Shown here: positions 1-7,769 of the stretch, in pieces
Layout of the letters: each line of letters opens with the position of its first letter
How positions within the stretch are numbered: the first letter of the stretch is position 1
NCBI GenBank assembly: GCA_902489225.1
Contig: CABTZA010000028.1
Location: 1-15,030 of the forward strand
DNA from: an uncultured Collinsella sp.
Lineage (GTDB): Bacteria; Actinomycetota; Coriobacteriia; Coriobacteriales; Coriobacteriaceae
Length of the DNA stretch: 15,030 nucleotides
Direction of reading: 5' to 3'
The notes under the pieces: generated by a model
Database searches by the model: none
The model's input: only the letters and a program-made list of their open reading frames with translations
Told to the model about the DNA's origin: nothing
Program-made: the position numbers and the translations under genes

Positions 1-359
1 GCTATGTGCCCGGCTTTGTCATTCAGGGTGGCGACCCCAATACCCGCGACATGTCCGGCGCCGACGTCGCTGCCGGCCTTGAGGGCCCCGACGGCATGCC
101 CGGTACCGGTGGCCCCGGCTACTGCATCAAGGGCGAGTTTGCCACCAATCCGCGCAACAGCCATGTCGATGGCGCCCTTGCCATGGCACGCTCCATGGAC
201 CCCGATTCCGCGGGTTCGCAGTTCTACTTCTGCCTGGGCGCCCAGCATAACCTCGATTCCGGTTACACCGTCTTTGGCACCACGGTCGAGGGTCTCGATG
301 TGATTTCGCAGCTGCGTGCCGGCGACGAGATCGTCCACGTCGAGATCGTTCACGAGTAA
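1..359 (+). CDS. Cyclophilin-type peptidyl-prolyl cis-trans isomerase (3' part)
   Basis: Catalyses cis-trans isomerisation of X-Pro bonds and so assists protein folding. Only the C-terminal 118 or so codons are present; the gene starts before the window and the reading frame begins at base 3. The visible protein carries cyclophilin signatures: VPGFVIQGGDPN (the catalytic-loop region with the conserved Phe and Gln), GGPGYCIKGEF, the AGSQFYFCLG strand with the substrate-contacting Phe, and LDSGYTVFGTTVEGLDVI near the end. The upstream half, including the catalytic Arg of the FHR motif, is not in view, so it cannot be said whether there is a signal peptide or lipobox. It stops with TAA, 11 nt before the next gene, which suggests cotranscription. 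Family assignment is firm; the subfamily is not. Confidence 0.93.
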   Translation, partial: YVPGFVIQGGDPNTRDMSGADVAAGLEGPDGMPGTGGPGYCIKGEFATNPRNSHVDGALAMARSMDPDSAGSQFYFCLGAQHNLDSGYTVFGTTVEGLDVISQLRAGDEIVHVEIVHE

Positions 360-370
360 AGGGGACTTCC

Positions 371-1675
371 TTGAATAGCCAGCTGATCCAACAGGGCCGC
401 GCCGCTTACCGCGCGGGTGATTTTTCCGCTGCAGCCCAGATGCTTGGTGCGGCAAAGACTCCCGATGAGATTATGGGCGAGGCCGATCACCTTCGTGGCA
501 ACGCCTTGATGCACCTGGGCATGTATGCCGAGGCCGCCGAGGCCTATGCCGCCGCCCTCAATGACGGCACCTATGGCAAGCGCGGCGCGCTGCTCACCAA
601 CCGCGGCAAGGCGCTCGCCGCCGTGGGCGACTACACGACGGCCGCTCAGGCGTTTTCTGCCGCTACGCAGGATGCTTCCTATGCCACGCCGTTCAAGGCC
701 TATCTGGGCCTGGGTAACGCGCTGTTCCAGTCGGGCGACTATGCCAACGCAGGAACTGCCTTCCGTCAGGCTGCCATCGACGGCGCCAATCCGGCTCCTG
801 CCGCCGCACTCGGCGAGCTCGGTCGTTGCTTCATTAAGCTCGGCCGTCCGGCGGATGCCGTGGAGACCTACCGCACGGCTATCGACTTTGCCGGTCCCCG
901 TGACGACACGCGTGCGCTCAACGCCGGCATGGGTCAGGCGCTTTCTGCCGCCGGCCGTCCCTCCGACGCACTCGACGCCTTTAACGCCGCTACTGCCGAT
1001 GGCATCTACCAGCTCACCTCCGAGCAGGCCGATGAGCTTGCCCGCGTGCACGATTCGCTTGCCGCGCTGTCTGCCCAGACGGCTATGGCCACGGCTCCGG
1101 CGCCCGCGATGGACGCTCCTGCCGTCGATCCGCTCGATCCTACGGGCGCGACCGGTCAGTTTATGCCCGATCCCTCGGACACCGGCTTCTTTACGCTGTC
1201 CGAGTCCGAGATGGTCCAGCAGGACCGTCAGGATCGTAAGCAGGCCAAGGTCCGTCGTCGCCATCGCCACACGGGTCTCAAAGTCTTCATCGTGCTGCTT
1301 CTGCTCATTTTGATCGCCGCGGGCGGTCTGGGCTTTGCCTACACGCGCGGCTTTGGCTTCCCGTCTCAGGAGTCTGTCGTTACCGATCTGTTCCAGGCTG
1401 CCGGCGACGGTGACACGGCAAAGGCCGAGTCTTGCCTGGCCTCGAGCCTGTCCGAGGACGCTAAGTCGATGATCATCTCCTCGATTCCGCAGGGTGCCAC
1501 CGTGTCCGTCGAGGGCATGGATCAGTCCATGACCGAGACGACCGCTAAGGTGAAGGCATCGCTGTCCAAGGGCGGCGAGCAGGAGTACACCGTCAAATTC
1601 GTGCGCTCTGACAACCATATCGGCTGGGCCGTTTCCTCGCTCGATATGGATTTCTCGGCTGCTGACAACCAGTAG
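371..1675 (+). CDS. Membrane-anchored TPR-repeat protein with extracytoplasmic C-terminal domain
   Basis: A 434-residue protein of unknown specific function. Residues about 3-215 form roughly six helical TPR-like units with the usual Gly/Ala/Tyr spacing (for example GNALMHLGMYAEAAEAYAAA and GKALAAVGDYTTAAQAFSAA), a fold used for protein-protein binding. A Pro/Ala/Asp-rich linker (about 235-283) and a Lys/Arg-rich juxtamembrane stretch (about 284-304) lead into one membrane helix (about 305-324). The basic flank puts the TPR part in the cytoplasm and the last 110 residues outside. This outer part (ESVVTDLFQAAGDGDTAKAE onward) resembles small NTF2/DUF4878-like folds, by general character only. 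The TTG start is chosen because AAAGGGGA lies about 7 nt upstream and no ATG precedes the first TPR. It follows the prolyl isomerase by 11 nt and lies 115 nt upstream of mreB, so a link to the cell-shape machinery is possible but unproven. Confidence 0.85.
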   Translation: MNSQLIQQGRAAYRAGDFSAAAQMLGAAKTPDEIMGEADHLRGNALMHLGMYAEAAEAYAAALNDGTYGKRGALLTNRGKALAAVGDYTTAAQAFSAATQDASYATPFKAYLGLGNALFQSGDYANAGTAFRQAAIDGANPAPAAALGELGRCFIKLGRPADAVETYRTAIDFAGPRDDTRALNAGMGQALSAAGRPSDALDAFNAATADGIYQLTSEQADELARVHDSLAALSAQTAMATAPAPAMDAPAVDPLDPTGATGQFMPDPSDTGFFTLSESEMVQQDRQDRKQAKVRRRHRHTGLKVFIVLLLLILIAAGGLGFAYTRGFGFPSQESVVTDLFQAAGDGDTAKAESCLASSLSEDAKSMIISSIPQGATVSVEGMDQSMTETTAKVKASLSKGGEQEYTVKFVRSDNHIGWAVSSLDMDFSAADNQ

Positions 1676-1697
1676 TGACCTTATGGGATTTAGCTTT

Positions 1698-1730
1698 GCC
1701 CGGCGCTTCACCGCAAGTGAGGTGCCGGGC
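1698..1730 (+). terminator. Hairpin in the TPR gene-mreB intergenic region, possible terminator
   Basis: A 14-bp stem (arms 1698-1711 and 1717-1730, including two G-U pairs) closes a 5-nt loop, CGCAA. The stem is GC-rich and strong, and sits 22 nt past the stop of the TPR gene, where a terminator would be expected. It is followed by TTGCGCTAGT rather than a run of T, so it is not a classical intrinsic terminator. It could be a weak or factor-assisted terminator, or an mRNA 3'-end stabiliser. Confidence 0.5.
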
Positions 1731-1739
1731 TTGCGCTAG

Positions 1740-1745
1740 TATGAT
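1740..1745 (+). promoter_or_regulatory. Candidate -10 element for the mreB operon
   Basis: TATGAT matches the -10 consensus at five of six positions and lies 46 nt before the mreB start. The region 16-18 nt upstream (about 1716-1723) has no good -35 box and falls inside the right arm of the hairpin. The call rests on the -10 hexamer and the position only. Confidence 0.3.
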
Positions 1746-1790
1746 GAGCTAGTAGTTTTCCAGCAATCATCCAACACATCAGGAGTTGCG

Positions 1791-2834
1791 TTGTTTTCTT
1801 TGATGGATATGTTCTTCGGTAGCTATGCGGGCGATCTTGCCATCGACCTCGGCACCGCAAATACGCTTGTCTCCGTGCGTGGCAAGGGCATCGTCATTCG
1901 CGAGCCCTCTGTTGTCGCCATCGACAAGAACGACGAGCGCATCCTCGCGGTCGGTATCGAGGCAAAGCGCATGCTCGGCCGTACGCCCGGCAACATCGTG
2001 GCCGTTCGTCCCCTGAAGGACGGCGTCATCGCCGACTTCGATGTTACCGAGGCCATGCTCCGCTACTTTATCGACAAGGCGTCTGAGAAGCGCTATCCGT
2101 GGACCCCGCGTCCGCGCGTTGTCGTCTGCGTTCCCTCCGGTGTCACGTCTGTCGAGAAGCGTGCCGTCTTTGAGGCTACGATCCAAGCCGGCGCTCGCCA
2201 GGCCTATCTGATCGAAGAGCCTATGGCCGCCGCTATCGGCGCCGACCTGCCCGTCGAGGAACCCACCGGCTCCATGGTCATCGACATCGGTGGCGGTACC
2301 ACCGAGGTTGCCGTTATCGCTATGGGCGGCATCGTCGTCTCGCAGTCCATCCGTATTGCCGGCGACGAGTTCGATCAGGCCATCCTCACGCACGTTCGTG
2401 ATGCCTACAACCTGGCCATCGGCGAGCGTACGGCAGAGGACATCAAGATCAAGGTCGGCTCCGCCGTGCCGCTCAAGGACGAGCTCGACGTCGAGGTCAA
2501 CGGCCGCGACGTGATCACCGGTCTGCCCAAGACCGTGCGCATCGAGAGCGAGGAGATCCGTCGCGCGCTCAACAAGCCGCTCGACGAGATGGCCAAGGCC
2601 GTTAAGGACGCCCTCGATGCCACGCCGCCCGATCTTGCCTCTGACCTTATGTACTACGGCATTTTGCTGACCGGTGGCGGCGCGCTGCTGCGCGGTCTCG
2701 ACGTGCGCCTGCGCGATGAGACCGGCGTTTCGGTCAACGTCAGCCCCACGGCGCTCGATAACGTCGTTAACGGCTGTGCCCGCGTGCTCGAGGCCAATGC
2801 GTTTGATGGCGGCTTCGTCCAGACCAATGCTTAA
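1791..2834 (+). CDS. mreB: Rod shape-determining protein MreB (actin-like ATPase)
   Basis: Bacterial actin homologue that assembles into membrane-bound antiparallel filaments and steers lateral peptidoglycan synthesis. The 347 residues are of normal family length and carry the actin-fold nucleotide site: phosphate-1 motif DLGTANT (19-25), the EEPMAAAIG segment, phosphate-2 motif DIGGGTTE (165-172) and adenosine motif LTGGGALLRG (293-302). IGERTAEDIKIKVGSA is a typical MreB segment. The TTG start is preferred because AGGAG (1781-1785) lies 5 nt upstream; the in-frame ATG at 1803 would be 17 nt away from it. It is the first gene of a cluster with mreC, mreD, PBP2 and rodA, and the probable promoter lies in the 115-nt gap before it. 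Nothing is truncated. Confidence 0.97.
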   Translation: MFSLMDMFFGSYAGDLAIDLGTANTLVSVRGKGIVIREPSVVAIDKNDERILAVGIEAKRMLGRTPGNIVAVRPLKDGVIADFDVTEAMLRYFIDKASEKRYPWTPRPRVVVCVPSGVTSVEKRAVFEATIQAGARQAYLIEEPMAAAIGADLPVEEPTGSMVIDIGGGTTEVAVIAMGGIVVSQSIRIAGDEFDQAILTHVRDAYNLAIGERTAEDIKIKVGSAVPLKDELDVEVNGRDVITGLPKTVRIESEEIRRALNKPLDEMAKAVKDALDATPPDLASDLMYYGILLTGGGALLRGLDVRLRDETGVSVNVSPTALDNVVNGCARVLEANAFDGGFVQTNA

Positions 2835-2855
2835 TTTCCAAAAGGTGGATTCCAT

Positions 2856-3854
2856 TTGGCACGATCTTCGGGTTTCTCCACAAATCTGAATACCAAGCGA
2901 CAATCAACGGGTATGCGCCCGTTGATTGTTTTCAGCCTGATTTCGGTGTTGCTGCTCACGTTTTACATCCGCGAGGGCGAGGCAGGACCGATTCATGCCG
3001 TGCGTTCGGGCGTAACGACGATTACCTCGCCGGTGCGCTTTGTGGGCTCGGCTGTGGCGGCTCCCTTCAATGCGATCGGCAACGTGTTCTCTAACCTTAC
3101 GGCGTCGCAGGACACGCTTGACGATCTTAAGAAGCAAAACGAGGAACTGACCTCTAAGGTTGCTGAGCTCTCCGAGGCTCAAAAGACCGCCGAGCGTCTG
3201 GAGGGGCTGGTCGGCCTGCAGTCGACCTATAACCTCAAATCGACCGCAGCTCGTATTGTTGGTGCCTCGGGCGATGCCTGGACCTCGACCGTCACCATCG
3301 ACAAGGGCTCTGCCGACGGCCTTACCATCAACATGCCTGTGACGAGTTCGGCCGGTGTTATCGGCCAGATCATCGAAGTCTCGGCCAAGACGTCCACCGT
3401 GCGCCTGATTGGCGACGAGAACTCGGGCGTGTCCGCTATGGTGCAGGACACGCGCGCCCAAGGCATGCTGCAGGGTCAGGCTGACGGCACGCTGCGTCTT
3501 GAGTACGTGAGCGTCGACTCCGATGTTAAGGTTGGCGACATCATCGTGACCTCGGGCATTGGCGGTGTGTTCCCCAAGGGTCTACCGCTCGGCACCGTCT
3601 CGTCGGTCGAGAAATCGGCAAACGACGTGTACTACACCATTGTGGTGCGCGCCCAGACCACGGCCGAGAACAACGAGGAAGTGCTGGTCATCACCTCGCT
3701 GACCGACGAACAGTCGGCCTCGGATGAGGACGTGAGCACGGCCAACAGCACGCCGCAGGGAACGTCGCGCGATGCTGCGACCAAGACGAAGGACGAGAGC
3801 TCGGATGACAGTTCCGACACGTCCGAGACGACCGATTCCGGCTCGAGCGAATAG
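2856..3854 (+). CDS. mreC: Rod shape-determining protein MreC
   Basis: Bitopic membrane scaffold of the elongasome; known MreC proteins bind PBP2 and help activate the RodA-PBP2 pair. The 332 residues run in the family order: a short cytoplasmic N-terminus, one membrane helix (about 22-38, rich in Leu, Ile, Val and Phe), a coiled coil (about 84-123, LDDLKKQNEELTSKVAEL) and the two beta-barrel domains (about 125-283, with VTIDKGSADGLTINMPVTS and VTSGIGGVFPKGLPLGTV). A tail of about 50 residues rich in Ser, Thr, Asp and Glu follows (284-332). It is probably disordered and extracytoplasmic. The TTG start is supported by AAAGGTGG (2840-2847), 8 nt upstream. An in-frame ATG at 2913 would still precede the membrane helix but has no good SD. 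The gene is 21 nt after mreB. Confidence 0.95.
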   Translation: MARSSGFSTNLNTKRQSTGMRPLIVFSLISVLLLTFYIREGEAGPIHAVRSGVTTITSPVRFVGSAVAAPFNAIGNVFSNLTASQDTLDDLKKQNEELTSKVAELSEAQKTAERLEGLVGLQSTYNLKSTAARIVGASGDAWTSTVTIDKGSADGLTINMPVTSSAGVIGQIIEVSAKTSTVRLIGDENSGVSAMVQDTRAQGMLQGQADGTLRLEYVSVDSDVKVGDIIVTSGIGGVFPKGLPLGTVSSVEKSANDVYYTIVVRAQTTAENNEEVLVITSLTDEQSASDEDVSTANSTPQGTSRDAATKTKDESSDDSSDTSETTDSGSSE

Positions 3855-3858
3855 GGGG
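3853..3858 (+). promoter_or_regulatory. Ribosome binding site deciding the mreD start
   Basis: AGGGGG overlaps the mreC stop codon. It is 1 nt from the ATG at 3860 but 7 nt from the in-frame ATG at 3866, so the second ATG is the more likely start of mreD. The difference is only two residues. Confidence 0.6.
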
Positions 3859-3865
3859 CATGTCC

Positions 3866-4432
3866 ATGGATCTACACGAGCAGGGGATGAGCTCCCGCAC
3901 GTTTGTAATCGCCGCCATTGTGTGCGTGCTGCTGCAGGCAGGCCTGGCACCGCAGATCTCCATTGCGGGCGGTCGCGTCAACTTCATGATTATCCTGGTG
4001 TGCCTAAGCGTGTTCTCGGGCGACCCGACCCGTGCCGTCGTGTGCGGTTTTTGCAGCGGCTTGTTTTATGACCTGTCCGCTGCCGTGCCGGTGGGCGTTA
4101 TGTCGCTCCTGCTGACCGTGGGTTCTTTTGCCCTGGTGCACAGCGCCGTCGGTCAGACGGGCGGTACCCCGAGTGCGCGCGGCATCACTGTGGGCGCCTT
4201 CGCGCTCGTCATTAATGTGATCTACAGCATCATCTTGCTGTTTATGGGTTTGGAGACGAGCTTTGTCGTGGCGATCTTCGGCCATGCGCTGCCGTCCTCG
4301 ATCCTGACGGGTCTGGTTGCCATTCCGTTTTTGATGTCCGGCGTCGTGCCGCAGTCCGGCTATGGATTCTCCGCACGTGGCGGACGCCAGACGGGTATGC
4401 GCTTTAAGCCCAAGACCCGCAAGCTCAAATAG
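3866..4432 (+). CDS. mreD: Rod shape-determining protein MreD
   Basis: Small polytopic membrane protein of the elongasome that works with MreC. The protein (188 residues from ATG 3866, 190 from ATG 3860) is strongly hydrophobic, with about five membrane segments. It contains GFCSGLFYDLSAAVPVGV, which matches the conserved MreD core (G-x-x-x-G-L-x-x-D-L). It ends with a basic cytoplasmic tail rich in Lys and Arg (RFKPKTRKLK). The family is poorly conserved in sequence, so the call rests on this motif, the membrane profile, the size and the fixed position between mreC and PBP2. The start at 3866 is preferred for SD spacing. The gap to the next gene is 13 nt, which implies one transcript. Confidence 0.92.
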   Translation: MDLHEQGMSSRTFVIAAIVCVLLQAGLAPQISIAGGRVNFMIILVCLSVFSGDPTRAVVCGFCSGLFYDLSAAVPVGVMSLLLTVGSFALVHSAVGQTGGTPSARGITVGAFALVINVIYSIILLFMGLETSFVVAIFGHALPSSILTGLVAIPFLMSGVVPQSGYGFSARGGRQTGMRFKPKTRKLK

Positions 4433-4445
4433 GGGAGGCCCGTAG

Positions 4446-6515
4446 ATGTCTTCCCAGTTGACGGTTATTATCGCCGGTATCGTGCTGGTTGTGGCCATCG
4501 TGGTCGCGCTGGTCATCATGCGTCGTGGCGATTCCCGTTTTACTTACGATACGCAGCATGGAACGGCCCCGCGCGCCACCGAGGGCGAGGGCAATACCGC
4601 GGCGACCGCCTTTAAGGGCCGCTTTTCCATCCTCACCACGGGTGTGGGCGCGATGTTTGCGGCACTTGCCGTCAAGCTGTGGGGCATGCAGATGGTCTCG
4701 TCGGACTATTACGAGAAGCAGGCCAATAGTAATCAGACTCGCACCGTTACCACACCCGCTGTGCGCGGCCGCATCCTCGACCGCAATGGCGTGGCGCTTG
4801 TCCAGAACCGTCCCTCACTTGCTGTCGTGGCCTACCGCGACCTTGCCGAGGATGAGGTTCTGGTTCGCCATCTTGCCAACGTGCTTGGAATGCCTTACGT
4901 GGCGGTCCTTCGCAATATTCAGGACAATACAGAGGGCGCTCAGAGCCTGCATACCATCGCGACGGACGTCCGTCGCTCCACGGTTGCCTATATCAAGGAA
5001 CACGCCGGCGAGTTCCCGGGCGTCAAGATTGCCGAGCGTACCGAGCGTCAGTATCCATATGGCGAGACGGCATGCCATATCTTGGGCTATACCGGCACCA
5101 TTACCTCCGAGCAGCTTGAGGCCCAGAATAAGAAAACCTCTGGCGATGATGATGCTTCTGCTGGCAAGATTACGTACCAGTCGGGCGATATCGTGGGCCA
5201 GGCGGGCGTTGAGAGCTACTACGAAAACCTGCTGCAGGGTATTCGTGGCGAGCAGACCGTCAAGGTCGATGCCTCGGGCAATGTGACCGGTCAGGCCGGC
5301 GCCGTGCCCGCGAAGGCCGGCTCCGACATTAAGCTCACGCTCGACCTTAAGATCCAACAGGCCTGTGAGACGGCGCTGGCGAGCGCTATCGAGCTTGCCA
5401 AGACCACTGGCTACAGCAATGCCGGCAACGGCGCTGTGGTGTGTCTCGATCCCAACAATGGCGAGATCCTGGGCATGGCGAGCCAGCCCAAGTTCGATCC
5501 GTCCGTCTTTATCGGCGGCGTCTCAAATGACGTGTGGACCGAGCTCAATGATGACAAGGGTTCGCACCCGCTGCTCAACCGCGCCATTAGCGGACAGTAC
5601 ATGTCGGCCTCGACCATCAAGCCGCTCTCGGCACTGGCCGGTCTTGAGTTTGGAACCTACACTTCAACGCAGACAACCAACTGCACGGGTTATTGGACGG
5701 GTCTGGGCAAGGCTTGGGGCAAGCGCTGCTGGCTGACGTCTGGCCACGGCACCATGACGCTGCAGTCGGGTATCGCCAACTCGTGCGACCCCGTCTTCTA
5801 CGACATGGGCAAGGCGTTCTTTTATGACGAGCAACATCCCGAGGGCCTGCAGGAGGTCTTTCGTCGCTGGGGCCTAGGCAAGACCTGCGGTATCGATCTG
5901 CCGAGTGAGGGCGCGGGTCGTATTCCCGATGCCGAGTGGAAAGAGTCATACTTCACCGACGCCTCTGCCGAGGACCGCAAGTGGAATGCCGGCGATATGA
6001 CCAACATTGCCATCGGCCAGGGCGACATCCTGGTGACGCCCCTGCAGATGGCGTGCGCCTATATGGGTCTTGCCAACGGCGGCAAACAGTACGTGCCTCA
6101 CGTATTTTTGTCTGCCGTGTCGCGCGATGGCGACGGCGATGCCTATAAGTACAACGGCAAGGGCAAGAAGAAGCGCCTGGAGGCCAAGATCAACAGCGAT
6201 TCGGATTTGGCTCTTGTTCGCAACGGCATGCACGACGTGATTTACACGGCATCGACGTCCCTGGCGGCTCACTTTGGCACCCTGACGCCGCAGGTATACG
6301 GCAAGTCGGGCACGGGCGAGAAAAGTGGCGAGGATGATTACGCGTGGTTCTGCGCCTATGCACCGGCCGATGACCCCAAGTATGTCATCGCTACCGTCCT
6401 GGAGCAGGGCGGCGGTGGCTCAGATACCGCGATGCATGTCGTGCGCGACGTGCTCGGCGTGATTTATGACGAGCCCGATACCTCTTCGGCCCCGGGCGAT
6501 TCTTCGGTTCGATAG
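4446..6515 (+). CDS. mrdA: Penicillin-binding protein 2, elongasome transpeptidase
   Basis: Class B penicillin-binding protein that cross-links peptidoglycan made by RodA during elongation. The 689 residues include the dimerisation/pedestal region with RGRILDRNG (107-115) and the transpeptidase domain with three catalytic motifs: SxxK as STIK (389-392, nucleophile Ser389), the second motif as SCD (446-448, the form usual in the PBP2 family) and KSGT (620-623). There are two hydrophobic N-terminal segments, about 7-25 and 60-80, separated by a hydrophilic stretch; most PBP2 proteins have one. The start is set by AGGGGAGG (4430-4437), 8 nt upstream, which overlaps the mreD stop. A Lys/Asp/Ser-rich insert near residues 228-240 looks like a loop. 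It pairs with rodA, 9 nt downstream. The symbol pbpA would be equally acceptable. Confidence 0.95.
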   Translation: MSSQLTVIIAGIVLVVAIVVALVIMRRGDSRFTYDTQHGTAPRATEGEGNTAATAFKGRFSILTTGVGAMFAALAVKLWGMQMVSSDYYEKQANSNQTRTVTTPAVRGRILDRNGVALVQNRPSLAVVAYRDLAEDEVLVRHLANVLGMPYVAVLRNIQDNTEGAQSLHTIATDVRRSTVAYIKEHAGEFPGVKIAERTERQYPYGETACHILGYTGTITSEQLEAQNKKTSGDDDASAGKITYQSGDIVGQAGVESYYENLLQGIRGEQTVKVDASGNVTGQAGAVPAKAGSDIKLTLDLKIQQACETALASAIELAKTTGYSNAGNGAVVCLDPNNGEILGMASQPKFDPSVFIGGVSNDVWTELNDDKGSHPLLNRAISGQYMSASTIKPLSALAGLEFGTYTSTQTTNCTGYWTGLGKAWGKRCWLTSGHGTMTLQSGIANSCDPVFYDMGKAFFYDEQHPEGLQEVFRRWGLGKTCGIDLPSEGAGRIPDAEWKESYFTDASAEDRKWNAGDMTNIAIGQGDILVTPLQMACAYMGLANGGKQYVPHVFLSAVSRDGDGDAYKYNGKGKKKRLEAKINSDSDLALVRNGMHDVIYTASTSLAAHFGTLTPQVYGKSGTGEKSGEDDYAWFCAYAPADDPKYVIATVLEQGGGGSDTAMHVVRDVLGVIYDEPDTSSAPGDSSVR

Positions 6516-6524
6516 GAGGTTGCG

Positions 6525-7751
6525 ATGGATTTTTCTCCGGCGGATCTGTTCCGTTCAACCAAGACCGGCTCTCGCAGCAGCCTGGACCGTGTCAACAAGC
6601 AACTTTCGGCCTCGCGCGGCACGTTTCGCCAAAAGGTGCATATCGGTGTGCTCGTGGCTACTGTGGCCCTCGTCGCCTACGGTGCCATCATTATCTGGTC
6701 GGCTTCGCAGTTTAAGGCCGACGCTTCGTTCTCACGCCATCTGCTGGGAATTGGAATCGGTACGGTGCTGGCGGTGCTGGTCTGGCGTACCGACCTGCGC
6801 GGTATTTCCAATTTCTCGACGGCGTTGCTCGTCATCGACCTGATCGTGATCCTCTCGCCCAAGATTCCAGGTCTGTCCTATACGGGCGGTCTGGGCATGA
6901 CGGGCTGGATCAAGATTCCCGGTATCGGCTTGACATTCCAGCCGGTTGAGCTTGCCAAGCTCATCACCATCTTCTTTATTGCTACGCTTGGCTCGCAGTA
7001 TAACGGTCGCATCGATACCGTTCGCGACTACGTCAAGCTCTGCGGCATGCTGTCCATTCCGTTTTTGGCCGTCGTTGCCATGGGCGACCTGGGCTCGGGC
7101 CTGGTCGTGCTTGTTTCGGGCGCCATCGTCATTTGTATGAGCGGTGCACGCCGCGAATGGGTGCTGTCGACCCTGGCCCTGCTCGTGGGTCTGGTGGCCC
7201 TCGTTCTGGCACTTGATTCGGTCTTTGATTCGTTGCTCGGCCACGATGTGCTCATCAAGCAGTACCAGATGAACCGTCTGACGGTCTTTATCGACCCCGA
7301 TAATGCCGATTCGGACGATGCCTACAACCTGCAGCAGTCGCTTATCGCCGTTGGCTCGGGCGGCTTCTTTGGTAAGGGCCTGGGGCATGCGACGCAGTCG
7401 GCAGGCGGCTTTCTGCCTGAGTTCCACACCGACTTCGTCTTCGCCTTCCTGTCCGAGACCTTTGGCTTTTGCGGTTCCTTTTTGCTCCTGTGCCTCTACG
7501 TGCTGTTGATCTTTTCGACGATTCGCGTCGCCTTTAAGTGCGAGTCCCTGTTTTTGCGTCTTTCGTGTGTTGGCATCGTTGGCATGTGGGCGTTCCAGAC
7601 CTTCGAAAACATCGGCATGTGCATCGGCATGATGCCGATTACCGGTATTCCGCTACCGTTTATTAGCTTCGGTTCGTCTTCGATGATGATTCAGCTGCTG
7701 ACGGTGGGTATCGTACAATCCATATGGCGGCATCGTTCGGGCGCCGCGTAA
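6525..7751 (+). CDS. rodA: Peptidoglycan glycosyltransferase RodA (SEDS family)
   Basis: Integral membrane enzyme that polymerises lipid II into glycan strands and partners PBP2 in elongation. The 408 residues have a cytoplasmic N-terminus of about 37 residues and about ten membrane helices. SEDS signatures are present: QPVELAK (139-145), the GDLGSGLVVL segment, the RLTVFIDPD loop followed by QQSLIAVGSGGFFGKG, the catalytic Asp303 in FHTDFVFAFLSE, and PLPFISFGSSS (376-386). An FtsW role is possible by sequence alone, but position right after PBP2 in an mre operon points to RodA. AGGAGG (6514-6519) overlaps the PBP2 stop codon and lies 5 nt from the ATG, which suggests coupled, stoichiometric translation of the two partner enzymes. 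Confidence 0.95.
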   Translation: MDFSPADLFRSTKTGSRSSLDRVNKQLSASRGTFRQKVHIGVLVATVALVAYGAIIIWSASQFKADASFSRHLLGIGIGTVLAVLVWRTDLRGISNFSTALLVIDLIVILSPKIPGLSYTGGLGMTGWIKIPGIGLTFQPVELAKLITIFFIATLGSQYNGRIDTVRDYVKLCGMLSIPFLAVVAMGDLGSGLVVLVSGAIVICMSGARREWVLSTLALLVGLVALVLALDSVFDSLLGHDVLIKQYQMNRLTVFIDPDNADSDDAYNLQQSLIAVGSGGFFGKGLGHATQSAGGFLPEFHTDFVFAFLSETFGFCGSFLLLCLYVLLIFSTIRVAFKCESLFLRLSCVGIVGMWAFQTFENIGMCIGMMPITGIPLPFISFGSSSMMIQLLTVGIVQSIWRHRSGAA

Positions 7752-7769
7752 CCGCTGGAGGGGTTTGCT

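Noticed and set aside
350..1711. Antisense open frame of 453 codons over the TPR gene
   Set aside because: It mirrors the coding frame of a clear gene in GC-rich DNA, shows no domain, and has a skewed His/Gly/Arg composition typical of shadow frames.
1779..2903. Antisense open frame of 374 codons over mreB
   Set aside because: Sense strand encodes an unmistakable MreB with all motifs; the antisense product has no family features.
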